Shown here in pieces: positions 23,354-30,273 of a stretch of DNA of 34,212 nt. The stretch lies in the NCBI GenBank assembly GCA_026416815.1, contig JAOAEJ010000018.1, forward strand, positions 1-34,212, read 5' to 3'. A program made the position numbers and the translations under genes. How positions within the stretch are numbered: position 1 is the first letter of the stretch; each line of letters starts with the position of its first letter. A model generated the notes under the pieces. It did not search any database. It had not been told where the DNA came from and saw only the letters and a program-made list of their open reading frames with translations. Origin of the DNA: Clostridia bacterium (GTDB taxonomy: Bacteria > Bacillota > Clostridia > Acetivibrionales > DSM-2933).

Positions 23354-23405
23354 CTACCAAACATAGAGGGGAATCTTATTCCCTGTAGTTTTTGAGGTGA
23401 TTTTT

Positions 23406-24518
23406 TTGTGCCGGGTTGTTATTTCTGGCTATTATGGCTATGACAATGCAGGGGATGAGGCAATATTACAATCAATGGTGTCCGAACTTCGTAGGGAGTA
23501 TTCGGATATCAATATTGTCGTGCTTTCTGCACAGCCTTCGGAAACGGCACAGCGGTATAATGTGACAGCTATAAATAGGAAGAACCTTCTAGATATATAC
23601 TCTGCGTTAAAAAATTGTGATATGCTGATAAGTGGTGGGGGAAGTCTTTTTCAGGACGCTACAAGCGTTTTAAGCCCGTGGTACTATAGCGGTGTAATAA
23701 TGATAGCGCTAATGCTCAGGAAGCCTATATACGCTTATGCCCAGGGGATTGGCCCCGTAAATAATGCTTTGAACAGAAGGCTTCTAAAGTATGTAATGAA
23801 CCGCGTCTATAAGATATCAGTAAGGGATAGACGTTCCCAGCATGAACTGAAAAATTTGGGCATAAAAAAAGAAGTATCTTGTACAGTGGACCCGGCATTT
23901 TTAATTGAGTCGGAATCCGAAGAAAAAAGCCTTAGTATTTTGCAGAATGAAAATAAGGGACAAAACCTGTCAAGGCCAAGAATCGGCTTTTCTATAAGGG
24001 CATGGAAGGGCGGAGTAGATGTAGCAAGTATTTTTGCAAAAGTTGCGGATAGAGTTTATCATGAGCTTGGAGCGGATGTTGTGCTTTTTCCGCTTTATTA
24101 CAAGGATGATATTGTAGTGGCGCAGGAAATAGCCGACAAGATGGAATCAAAGGCTATCATCATTAGAGGTAATTACTCGCCTGAGGAGCTTATAGGTCTT
24201 TATGGGCTTATGGACATAAATGTATGTATAAGATTCCACGGATTGGTCTTTTCTGCTATGAAGGGTATACCTATGGTTGCAATTTCCTATGACCCTAAGA
24301 TAGACAGTTTTATGGACTATATAGGTATAAATAATGTGATTAAGTATAACGAACTTAGCTCTGAGGCTGTTTACAATGCTATAAAGACTAAATGGGTTAA
24401 TAAATCCGATATTTCAACCCATGTAAGTAAGAAGATGGAAGAGTTCAGAGGACTGGCGCGCCAAGGTATGAAAGAGGTAACTCAGTTGATAAAACAGATA
24501 AATACGGAAAAAAGATAG
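23406..24518 (+). CDS. csaB: CsaB polysaccharide pyruvyl transferase
   Basis: It adds a ketal pyruvate from PEP to a sugar (usually ManNAc) of the secondary cell-wall polymer; pyruvylated polymer is the ligand of SLH domains. Seen in the 370-residue product: GYYGYDNAGDEAILQSM at the N-terminus, LISGGGSLFQDATS, YAYAQGIGPVNNALNR, TVDPAFL, and in the C-terminal half the conserved IRFHGLVFSAMKGIPMVAISYDPK with the key histidine. These are the CsaB/PF04230 signatures. I chose TTG 23406: a very strong GAGGTGA (23394-23400) ends 5 nt before it, while the GTG inside that site cannot be the start. Its leader is structured. A strong terminator follows. It fits TagA, WecC and the SLH-like FAD protein nearby. 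Confidence 0.9.
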   Translation: MCRVVISGYYGYDNAGDEAILQSMVSELRREYSDINIVVLSAQPSETAQRYNVTAINRKNLLDIYSALKNCDMLISGGGSLFQDATSVLSPWYYSGVIMIALMLRKPIYAYAQGIGPVNNALNRRLLKYVMNRVYKISVRDRRSQHELKNLGIKKEVSCTVDPAFLIESESEEKSLSILQNENKGQNLSRPRIGFSIRAWKGGVDVASIFAKVADRVYHELGADVVLFPLYYKDDIVVAQEIADKMESKAIIIRGNYSPEELIGLYGLMDINVCIRFHGLVFSAMKGIPMVAISYDPKIDSFMDYIGINNVIKYNELSSEAVYNAIKTKWVNKSDISTHVSKKMEEFRGLARQGMKEVTQLIKQINTEKR

Positions 24519-24540
24519 TATTAAAATTTATATAAAAAAG

Positions 24541-24580
24541 CACCTTATACAAATCATAATTGTATAAGGTGTTTTTTTTT
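24541..24580 (+). terminator. Strong rho-independent terminator after csaB
   Basis: CACCTTATACAA (24541-24552) pairs perfectly with TTGTATAAGGTG (24560-24571), a 7-nt loop, followed by nine T. Confidence 0.95.
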
Positions 24581-24617
24581 GCATTTTGGTTATATTACTA
24601 ATATCCAGAACTGTGCC

Positions 24618-24626
24618 TGATATAAT
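24618..24626 (+). promoter_or_regulatory. Extended -10 promoter element before the YitT gene
   Basis: TGA-TATAAT (24618-24626) with no clear -35 box 17 bp upstream. It lies 95 bp before the gene. Confidence 0.45.
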
Positions 24627-24720
24627 TGCTTTGTCGGTAACAGAGGCCTAAGACTTATCTTATAGGTTGATTGGCAATATTATTATATAGATTGCTGGTA
24701 TTGAGGATTGGTATTAATCT

Positions 24721-25629
24721 ATGAGTCTTGCAAAGAAAATGATTAACGAATGGAAAGCTTATTTATGGATTATATTGGGTTCATTTATAACCGCATTATC
24801 CATTAATGTGTTTATGGTACCCTACAAGATAGCACCCGGTGGTGTAAGCGGTATTGCAACCGTTATCTACTATTTGAGCGGAGAGCGGTTCCCTGTGGGA
24901 TTAACTATGCTTGTTCTGAATGTTCCGCTGTTTATAGCCGGATGGAGATACATAGGCGGTAAGTTTGCGTTACGTACACTGTTTAGTACGATATTCTTAT
25001 CGTTCGCAATAGACGGAACTGAAAAGTTTACAAGATATTTTGTAGAGAGTTACTTGACTAAGCCGGGGCATTTCCCATCTACTCCGGATTTGCTCCTATA
25101 CTCCATATTTGGGGGCTTTATGATGGGGGTAGGGCTTGGAATTGTCTTCAGGTGGGGAGCAACTACCGGAGGGACTGACCTTGGTGCACGTATTGTAAAC
25201 CATTTTATACCCAACCTGACAATGGGACAACTTTTACTTTTTATAGATACAAGCGTTATCATACTTGCCGCAGTAGCTTTTCAGAGTTTTCAGCTTGCCT
25301 TATATGCTATAGTTACTTTGTTTGTTTCGTCAAAGGTAATAGATGCTTTGCTAGAAGGGGTAAATTTTGCAAAAGCAGTGTTTATTATATCGGATAATTC
25401 AGAGTTGATAGCCGAAAGGATTTTAAAGGACCTGGATAGAGGCGTGACCGGACTTAAAGGTACAGGTATGTATACAGGCCATGACAAAAAAGTGCTCCTA
25501 TGCGTATTACATAGGGGCCAGCTGCCTACTCTTAAGGAGATTGTAAGGGATGTTGATAATAGAGCGTTTATCATCTTGACTGATATAAGAGAGGTATTGG
25601 GAGAGGGATTTAAAACCTATGAGCAATAA
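24721..25629 (+). CDS. YitT family membrane protein (DUF161 + DUF2179)
   Basis: A protein of 302 residues with five to six membrane helices in the first 215 residues (INVFMVPYKIAPGGVSGIAT and RWGATTGGTDLGARIV are the typical glycine-rich repeats). A cytoplasmic DUF2179 domain of about 80 residues follows (GVTGLKGTGMYTGHDKKVLL, then DNRAFIILTDIREVLGEGF). This is the standard architecture of the YitT/YpjC/YqfU family, common in Firmicutes in several copies. The transported substrate is not established. ATG 24721 is the first start after an in-frame stop; the nearest GAGG is 15 nt away, so a later ATG (residue 8) is possible. It begins a run of plus-strand genes after the csaB terminator. Confidence 0.88.
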   Translation: MSLAKKMINEWKAYLWIILGSFITALSINVFMVPYKIAPGGVSGIATVIYYLSGERFPVGLTMLVLNVPLFIAGWRYIGGKFALRTLFSTIFLSFAIDGTEKFTRYFVESYLTKPGHFPSTPDLLLYSIFGGFMMGVGLGIVFRWGATTGGTDLGARIVNHFIPNLTMGQLLLFIDTSVIILAAVAFQSFQLALYAIVTLFVSSKVIDALLEGVNFAKAVFIISDNSELIAERILKDLDRGVTGLKGTGMYTGHDKKVLLCVLHRGQLPTLKEIVRDVDNRAFIILTDIREVLGEGFKTYEQ

Positions 25630-25717
25630 TGATGAAATATAGCGGAATTTTATGGTGGAAATCGGGGTACAGGGGAGAGGGAAGAAAATTAAGGTCTTAA
25701 ATGAAGGGAGATGAGCA

Positions 25718-26569
25718 ATGGCTATATCAAAACAGCAATCAAACCGACTCAAAAAGTATGCTACTCTAATTAGGAGACATATTATAGATGAGACATTCCA
25801 TGCCGCTTCGGGGCATCCGGGAGGTTCACTTTCATGTTCCGATATTATGGCGGTTCTGTATTTTAATGAAATGCGCTTAGACCCGCAAAATCCTGCATGG
25901 GAAGACAGGGACAGATTTGTTTTATCAAAGGGGCATTGTGCCCCTGCATTGTATGCAGCATTAGCAGAAAAGGGCTTTTTCCCGAGGGAAGACCTTATTA
26001 CATTCAGGCATATAGATAGCTATCTTGAGGGTCATCCTAATATGAGAACTGTACCGGGTGTGGATATGTCCACCGGATCGTTGGGACAAGGAATATCTGC
26101 TGCTGTAGGAATGGCTATAGCAGGAAAACTTGATAAAAAGGACTATAGGGTTTATACACTGTTGGGGGATGGAGAAATACAGGAGGGCCAGGTATGGGAA
26201 TCGTGTATGGCCGCTGCCCACTATAAGCTGGATAACCTAGTGGCAATATTGGATTATAATGGCTTGCAGATTGACGGGAAAATAACAGAGGTGCTTTCAC
26301 CCGAGCCTATTGAAGAAAAGTTTACTGCTTTCGGTTGGAAAGTCATTAGTATAAATGGACACGATTATTCTCAGATAATAGATGGACTTGCCGAAGCTAA
26401 AAGATCAAAGGGTAAGCCCACAATGATAATAGCCCGTACTACCAAGGGGAAAGGGGTTTCGTTCATGGAAAATGCAGCAGGTTGGCATGGGACAGCCCCG
26501 GATAGAGAGCAAAGGGATAAGGCGATGTCCGAACTGGATGAAGTTTTAGCGAAACTGGAGGTTGAGTAG
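25718..26569 (+). CDS. Transketolase, N-terminal (TPP-binding) subunit
   Basis: The 283-residue first half of a two-subunit transketolase, which transfers two-carbon units in the pentose phosphate pathway. Seen: ASGHPGGSLSCSDIMAVLYF, VLSKGHCAPALYAAL, GSLGQGISAAVGMA and the thiamine-diphosphate motif GDGEIQEGQVWE, ending in LDYNGLQIDG. These are the family motifs; the pyrimidine-binding half is in the next gene. GGGAG lies 7 nt before ATG 25718. The downstream subunit starts 1 nt after the stop, so they are coupled and form an alpha2-beta2 enzyme. Split transketolases are frequent in clostridia and archaea. A function as DXP synthase is excluded by size and by this pairing. Confidence 0.94.
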   Translation: MAISKQQSNRLKKYATLIRRHIIDETFHAASGHPGGSLSCSDIMAVLYFNEMRLDPQNPAWEDRDRFVLSKGHCAPALYAALAEKGFFPREDLITFRHIDSYLEGHPNMRTVPGVDMSTGSLGQGISAAVGMAIAGKLDKKDYRVYTLLGDGEIQEGQVWESCMAAAHYKLDNLVAILDYNGLQIDGKITEVLSPEPIEEKFTAFGWKVISINGHDYSQIIDGLAEAKRSKGKPTMIIARTTKGKGVSFMENAAGWHGTAPDREQRDKAMSELDEVLAKLEVE

Positions 26570-26570
26570 T

Positions 26571-27512
26571 ATGGTAAGAAAAATTGCTACCAGAGAGGGA
26601 TATGGAAATGCTCTTGCTGAATTCGGAGGGGATAAAAGAATAGTAGTAATGGACTCCGACCTTTCTAAGTCAACCAAGACCGATACATTTAAAAAGAAAT
26701 ACCCTGAAAGATTTTTTAATATGGGTATTGCCGAAGCGAGTATGATGTCGGTAGCTGCCGGTATAGCAACCTGCGGGAAGGTGGTTTTTGCCAGCTCATT
26801 TGCTGTATTTGCTTCGGGCAGAGCCTTCGACCAGGTGCGGAATTCCATCTGCTACCCGGAATTGAATGTTAAAATAGGGGCATCCCACGCAGGTATAACC
26901 GTTGGTGAAGACGGAGGTACCCATCAGTCCATTGAAGATATAGCAATAATGAGAGCTCTGCCCAATATGGTGGTTATCAGCCCAGCAGACGCAGTTGAGG
27001 CTAGGCATGCTGTCAAGGCTGCAATAGAGTATGATGGTCCGGTTTATTTAAGGCTTGGACGTCTGGCAGTACCGGTAATATTTGATGAGGACAGTTACAG
27101 CTTTGAGTTGGGCAAGGGAATCACTTTATCGGAAGGGAAGGACGTAGCTATTATTGCTACTGGCCTGATGGTAAATACAGCTCTGGAGGCAAAGGAGCTG
27201 CTTGAGAAGGAAGGCATAAGCGCCAGAATTATAAACATACATACTATAAAGCCTATAGATAGTGATATTATACTGAAAGCCGCTAAAGAAACCGGAGCTA
27301 TTGTAACTGCGGAAGAGCACAGTATAATTGGGGGACTAGGAAGTGCTGTAGCTGAAGTGCTGGGTCAAAACTTCCCTGTACCTTTAAAAATGGTAGGGGT
27401 GGAAGATAGATTCGGGAAGTCGGGTAAACCTGATAAGTTGTTGGAAATGTACGGGCTTACAGCGAGCAATATATTAAGCAAGGCAAAAGAGGCCATTAAA
27501 ATGAAAAGATAG
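26571..27512 (+). CDS. Transketolase, C-terminal subunit
   Basis: The 313-residue second half of the split transketolase. Seen: ATREGYGNALAEFGG, VVMDSDLSKSTKTD, the catalytic glutamate region FNMGIAEASMMSVAAGIA (activates the TPP aminopyrimidine), GASHAGITVGEDGGTHQSIED with the substrate-binding histidines, and the C-terminal transketolase domain with AIIATGLMVNTALEA and GAIVTAEEHSIIGGLGSAVAE. The start is ATG 26571, 9 nt after GGAGG (26557-26561); the TTG at 26562 touches the ribosome-binding site. It is separated by 1 nt from the N-terminal subunit and is followed by a good terminator, so the two make one operon. Confidence 0.94.
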   Translation: MVRKIATREGYGNALAEFGGDKRIVVMDSDLSKSTKTDTFKKKYPERFFNMGIAEASMMSVAAGIATCGKVVFASSFAVFASGRAFDQVRNSICYPELNVKIGASHAGITVGEDGGTHQSIEDIAIMRALPNMVVISPADAVEARHAVKAAIEYDGPVYLRLGRLAVPVIFDEDSYSFELGKGITLSEGKDVAIIATGLMVNTALEAKELLEKEGISARIINIHTIKPIDSDIILKAAKETGAIVTAEEHSIIGGLGSAVAEVLGQNFPVPLKMVGVEDRFGKSGKPDKLLEMYGLTASNILSKAKEAIKMKR

Positions 27513-27544
27513 TCAGATAATCAAATAGGCTTTTATATAGCGGA

Positions 27545-27580
27545 AAAGGCAGGTATCAAAGCAATGGTACCTGTCTTTTT
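27545..27580 (+). terminator. Rho-independent terminator after the transketolase operon
   Basis: AAAGGCAGGTA (27545-27555) pairs with TACCTGTCTTT (27568-27578) with one G-U, ending in five T. Confidence 0.85.
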
Positions 27581-27673
27581 AGTATAGGTATTTTGACGGA
27601 TAAACATATCAGCGATAGTCGTGATAACTTGTAGTTTAAATATTATATTCGCCATGAAATTTTCACATTAAAG

Positions 27674-27682
27674 TGGTATAAT
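27674..27682 (+). promoter_or_regulatory. Extended -10 promoter of the LURP-one-like gene
   Basis: TGG-TATAAT (27674-27682), 31 bp before the gene, with no good -35 box. Confidence 0.55.
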
Positions 27683-27712
27683 TTAGTTATATATGTTTTT
27701 AGGAGTGTTATT

Positions 27713-28195
27713 ATGCGGTATATAATAAAACAGAAGTTTTTCTCTTTTGGAGACAGTTTTACCATCAAGAATGAAGCAGATAGGGATGTATTTGTTGTAA
27801 AAAGCCAGCTACTTTCCTTCGGCAAAAAACTCAGGATATACGATTTAGAGGGTAATGAGCTATGCTACATAGAACAAAAGTTGCTTAAATTTATGCCGGA
27901 ATATGATATCTATATAGCAGGGCAGCATGTAGCAAACATTAAGAAGAAGTTTGCATTTTTCAAAAATGATTTTGTTATAACAAGTCAGGTTGATCAATAT
28001 TATATCAATGGAGATTTTATTGGTCACGAGTTTGGCATTTATAAGGGAGATGAGATGGTTGCACGAATATCTAAAAAGTTCTTCTCCTTTAGAGATACTT
28101 ACGGTGTTGAGATAGATGACCGGCAGGATCAGGTCACCATTTTAGCTATTGCAATAGTAATAGACATGGTATGCCATGACAGTGATAATGGTTAG
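27713..28195 (+). CDS. LURP-one-related (LOR/YxjI-like) family protein
   Basis: A protein of 160 residues with the tubby-like beta-barrel repeat pattern of the LOR family (PF04525): YIIKQKFFSFGDSFTIKNE, then short beta hairpins with repeating [K/R]-F-[F/A]-F-x-[N/D] units (KKKFAFFKNDF, SKKFFSFRDTYGV) and a hydrophobic central helix at the end (VTILAIAIVIDMV). YxjI-like proteins occur in many Firmicutes; their function is not known, and tubby relatives bind phosphoinositides, which bacteria rarely have. TTTAGGAG lies 7 nt before ATG 27713, and an extended -10 promoter stands at 27674. It is a single-gene unit between the transketolase terminator and the riboswitch. Confidence 0.82.
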   Translation: MRYIIKQKFFSFGDSFTIKNEADRDVFVVKSQLLSFGKKLRIYDLEGNELCYIEQKLLKFMPEYDIYIAGQHVANIKKKFAFFKNDFVITSQVDQYYINGDFIGHEFGIYKGDEMVARISKKFFSFRDTYGVEIDDRQDQVTILAIAIVIDMVCHDSDNG

Positions 28196-28237
28196 TATTG
28201 GAGATAAACGCCCGTTTTAAGAAAAACCAAAAATTTC

Positions 28238-28267
28238 TTGACAGGGACAAAATACACGGTGTATACT
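28238..28267 (+). promoter_or_regulatory. SigA-type promoter of the riboswitch-CDF unit
   Basis: Consensus TTGACA (28238-28243), an 18-bp spacer and TATACT (28262-28267). Transcription would start near 28274, about 25 nt before the aptamer. Confidence 0.8.
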
Positions 28268-28297
28268 ATAATAACAAAAAAAGTAAGTTAATAAAAC

Positions 28298-28386
28298 AAT
28301 TATGAGCAGGCGATGCACTGATAAAGTGCGTGGGGCTGGGCCCTCGATAAGGGCAGCGGAGTTGATAATAACCCGTGGGACATAGT
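28298..28386 (+). ncRNA. NiCo (czcD) riboswitch aptamer
   Basis: It has the known arrangement of Ni2+/Co2+-sensing riboswitches. Conserved junction strands are GAGCAGGC (28304-28311), GGGCAGCGG (28351-28359) and GTGGGAC (28375-28381). Helices are P1 UUAUG/CAUAG (about 28299-28303 with 28381-28385), GCACU/AGUGC (28315-28319 with 28325-28329, GAUAA loop), GCCCU/AGGGC (28340-28344 with 28350-28354) and CGG.GUU/AAC.CG (about 28357-28374). It lies between a consensus promoter and a CDF metal exporter gene, the usual place. The last junction strand and P1 are shared with the 5' arm of the terminator, so metal binding should prevent termination. Recognition is from memory of the family; a covariance-model search would settle it. 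Confidence 0.85.
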
Positions 28387-28413
28387 GATATGTACCACGG
28401 GTTTAATTGTTTG
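28371..28413 (+). terminator. Riboswitch expression platform (intrinsic terminator)
   Basis: ACCCGTGG (28371-28378) pairs with CCACGGGT (28395-28402), with inner CATA/TATG pairing, followed by TTAATTGTTTG. The 5' arm overlaps the aptamer, so aptamer and terminator exclude each other. Confidence 0.85.
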
Positions 28414-28491
28414 TATAAGTATGCTGTTTAATCCGGCTGGAGTGTTTTATTAATATACTGAGAAGAATATTATGCTTAGGGGGATTTGAAG

Positions 28492-29904
28492 GTGAGCAGT
28501 GAAAAACAAAAAGTGGCTTTAAGTTCGGTCTTTGCAGCGGTATTCCTGACAATAATAAAAATTGTAGTAGGTGTATTTACCGGGAGCTTGGGGTTGCTTT
28601 CCGAAGCAGCTCATTCCGCGATGGACCTTGGTGCTGCTATAGTTACTTTCTTTGCGGTAAAGATTTCAGATAAGCCGGCGGATATGGACCACAACTACGG
28701 GCATGGAAAAATTGAGAGTTTTTCTGCTCTGATTGAAACAGCTCTTTTACTTGTTACCTGCGGATGGATCATTTATGAGGCTGTTGAAAGGCTGTTCTTG
28801 GGTAAAATAGTGCAGGTTGAGGCAGCAGGAAGTGTATGGGGTATAGGCATAATGATACTGTCTATAGTAATAAATGTTTCAAGGTCAAGGGCTTTGAAGA
28901 AGGCAGCACAAAAATACGGCAGCCAGGCCCTTGAAGCCGATGCCTTGCATTTTGACACCGATGTATGGAGCTCTTTAGTGGTTATAGTAGGTTTGGTTTG
29001 CGTAGCTATAGGTGACTTCTTCAATATACCTTGGCTTAAGTACGGAGACCCTGTAGCAGCTTTGGGGGTATCAGTCTTAGTCATATTTGTTAGTATAGAC
29101 CTTGGCAAACGCACCATTGATGTTTTGCTGGATGCTGCTCCTAAAGGCATGATAACTAATGTTTTAAACGAAGTCAATGCAGTAAATGGAGTACTGGATG
29201 TTGCCAGTGTCAGGGTAAGGCCATCGGGACCAAACTATTTTATTGATCTGAGTATCGGTATAAATAGAAATGAAAGCCATAGAGTGGTTCACTCCATTGT
29301 TGATGAGATAAAAGAACGGTTACATAATAAGATACCTAATTGTGATGTAATGGTGAGTACATTCCCTATAGATATTCCGGGAGCTGAAGATAGAGAAGTT
29401 TTTCATACCATAAAGAAGATAGTGGATAAATTCCCCATATGTACAAATATACATAACATCCACGTTTATGAGGTGGCAAAAAGAAAGTTTATTGCCCTCC
29501 ACTTGGAAATAAAGGAAAGTATGACCCTGAAGGAGTCCCACAAGCTATCCCATGACATAAGTGAAATGATACAAGAAGCTATGTGTGATGTAGAAGAAGT
29601 CAGTGTCAACTTTGAGTGTGTCAAGCAAAGACATATCCAGGCACAAGATGTGACAGAAGAGAAGGAGGCTCTTATCAGCGAAATTGATAAGATGATTAAT
29701 AAAGCACCGGATAAACTAAACTGCCACGATATAAAGATATACAGCCGTGACGATAAGCTTACCATGTTTCTGCACTGTGAGTTGTATGAGGATTATACAA
29801 GTGAGAAGATTGAGCTGATATCAAAGAGTATTTCCAATAAGTTAAGAAGCAATATATCAAATGTAGCTGATATACACATCCACGTTGAACCAATGCATGA
29901 GTAA
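28492..29904 (+). CDS. CDF family metal exporter with extended C-terminus
   Basis: A cation diffusion facilitator of 470 residues, by context exporting Ni2+/Co2+ and perhaps Zn2+/Fe2+ from the cytoplasm in exchange for protons. Residues 1-205 hold the six-helix membrane domain: SLGLLSEAAHSAMDLG (His41-x3-Asp45), NYGHGKIESFSALIE, and EADALHFDTDVWSS (His153-x3-Asp157), which complete the tetrahedral transport site. After LDAAPKGM come three tandem modules of about 80 residues, each resembling the ZT_dimer domain (about 208-285, 290-370 and 390-468, each ending in an I.IH.E/VSTFP-like strand); normal family members have one. GTG 28492 was chosen because AGGGGG lies 8 nt upstream; the TTG at 28486 is too near. 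It is controlled by the riboswitch just upstream. Confidence 0.9.
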   Translation: MSSEKQKVALSSVFAAVFLTIIKIVVGVFTGSLGLLSEAAHSAMDLGAAIVTFFAVKISDKPADMDHNYGHGKIESFSALIETALLLVTCGWIIYEAVERLFLGKIVQVEAAGSVWGIGIMILSIVINVSRSRALKKAAQKYGSQALEADALHFDTDVWSSLVVIVGLVCVAIGDFFNIPWLKYGDPVAALGVSVLVIFVSIDLGKRTIDVLLDAAPKGMITNVLNEVNAVNGVLDVASVRVRPSGPNYFIDLSIGINRNESHRVVHSIVDEIKERLHNKIPNCDVMVSTFPIDIPGAEDREVFHTIKKIVDKFPICTNIHNIHVYEVAKRKFIALHLEIKESMTLKESHKLSHDISEMIQEAMCDVEEVSVNFECVKQRHIQAQDVTEEKEALISEIDKMINKAPDKLNCHDIKIYSRDDKLTMFLHCELYEDYTSEKIELISKSISNKLRSNISNVADIHIHVEPMHE

Positions 29905-29924
29905 TATATTCGAATTGAATTTAC

Positions 29925-29958
29925 AAGGCTGTCGGTGTTTTATTGTATCGACAGCCTT
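29925..29958 (+). terminator. Terminator after the CDF gene
   Basis: AAGGCTGTCG (29925-29934) pairs with CGACAGCCTT (29949-29958), a 10-bp stem. A second small hairpin (AGTAGCC/GGCTACT, 29973-29990) follows. U-tracts are weak. Confidence 0.65.
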
Positions 29959-30010
29959 AAATACATAAGGAAAGTAGCCTTGAGGCTACTTGAATTAAAA
30001 GCATATCATA

Positions 30011-30193
30011 TTAGCGGTGCTTATCTATATTCTTATTTAGATACTTAAGTGAGTAAGAAGGAGAGGTCGGCGGCTGATGTTCCTTGTTGAATACCTTGCT
30101 GTAGGGCTCGGTAGAGAATTCGGCATCATAAGCTCGGGGATTGCCTACTTTGCTGATAATGTTTGGCTTTAGAAAAATCTCAAATTTAGGCAT
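30011..30193 (-). CDS. Small protein of unknown function (60 residues)
   Basis: I do not recognise it. The product has no membrane helix or cysteine; it is rich in Pro, Lys, Asn, Ser and Tyr (EIFLKPNIISKVGNPRAYD, then HQPPTSPSYSLKYLNKN). What makes it credible is the ribosome-binding site: GGGAGG with a 7-nt spacing before ATG 30193, much better than for chance frames. It follows the purine permease gene on the same strand with an 80-bp gap, so it may be read from that transcript. The pattern of short charged strands and prolines suggests an extended or partner-bound peptide. Its function is open. Confidence 0.6.
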   Translation of the reverse strand: MPKFEIFLKPNIISKVGNPRAYDAEFSTEPYSKVFNKEHQPPTSPSYSLKYLNKNIDKHR

Positions 30194-30273
30194 CGTATTA
30201 CCTCCCTTAATCTTATTCCCACTTATTTTTCTCAATAACGTAAGAAATATATTCGGAAAGTTTAACCTACTTC

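Larger units (their letters stand above)
22771..23405. other. 635-bp divergent gap with several inverted repeats and the csaB promoter
   Basis: It contains an imperfect palindrome (22817-22874), a weaker one (AAACTATT/AATAGTTT, 22897-22940), a perfect 15-bp dyad (22953-22967), the csaB promoter (23196-23224) and a structured leader (23236-23353). No ORF is convincing. Confidence 0.6.

Noticed and set aside
24541..24580. Part of the double-hairpin repeat family
   Set aside because: The hairpin is a classic terminator with nine T and shares no sequence with the repeats.
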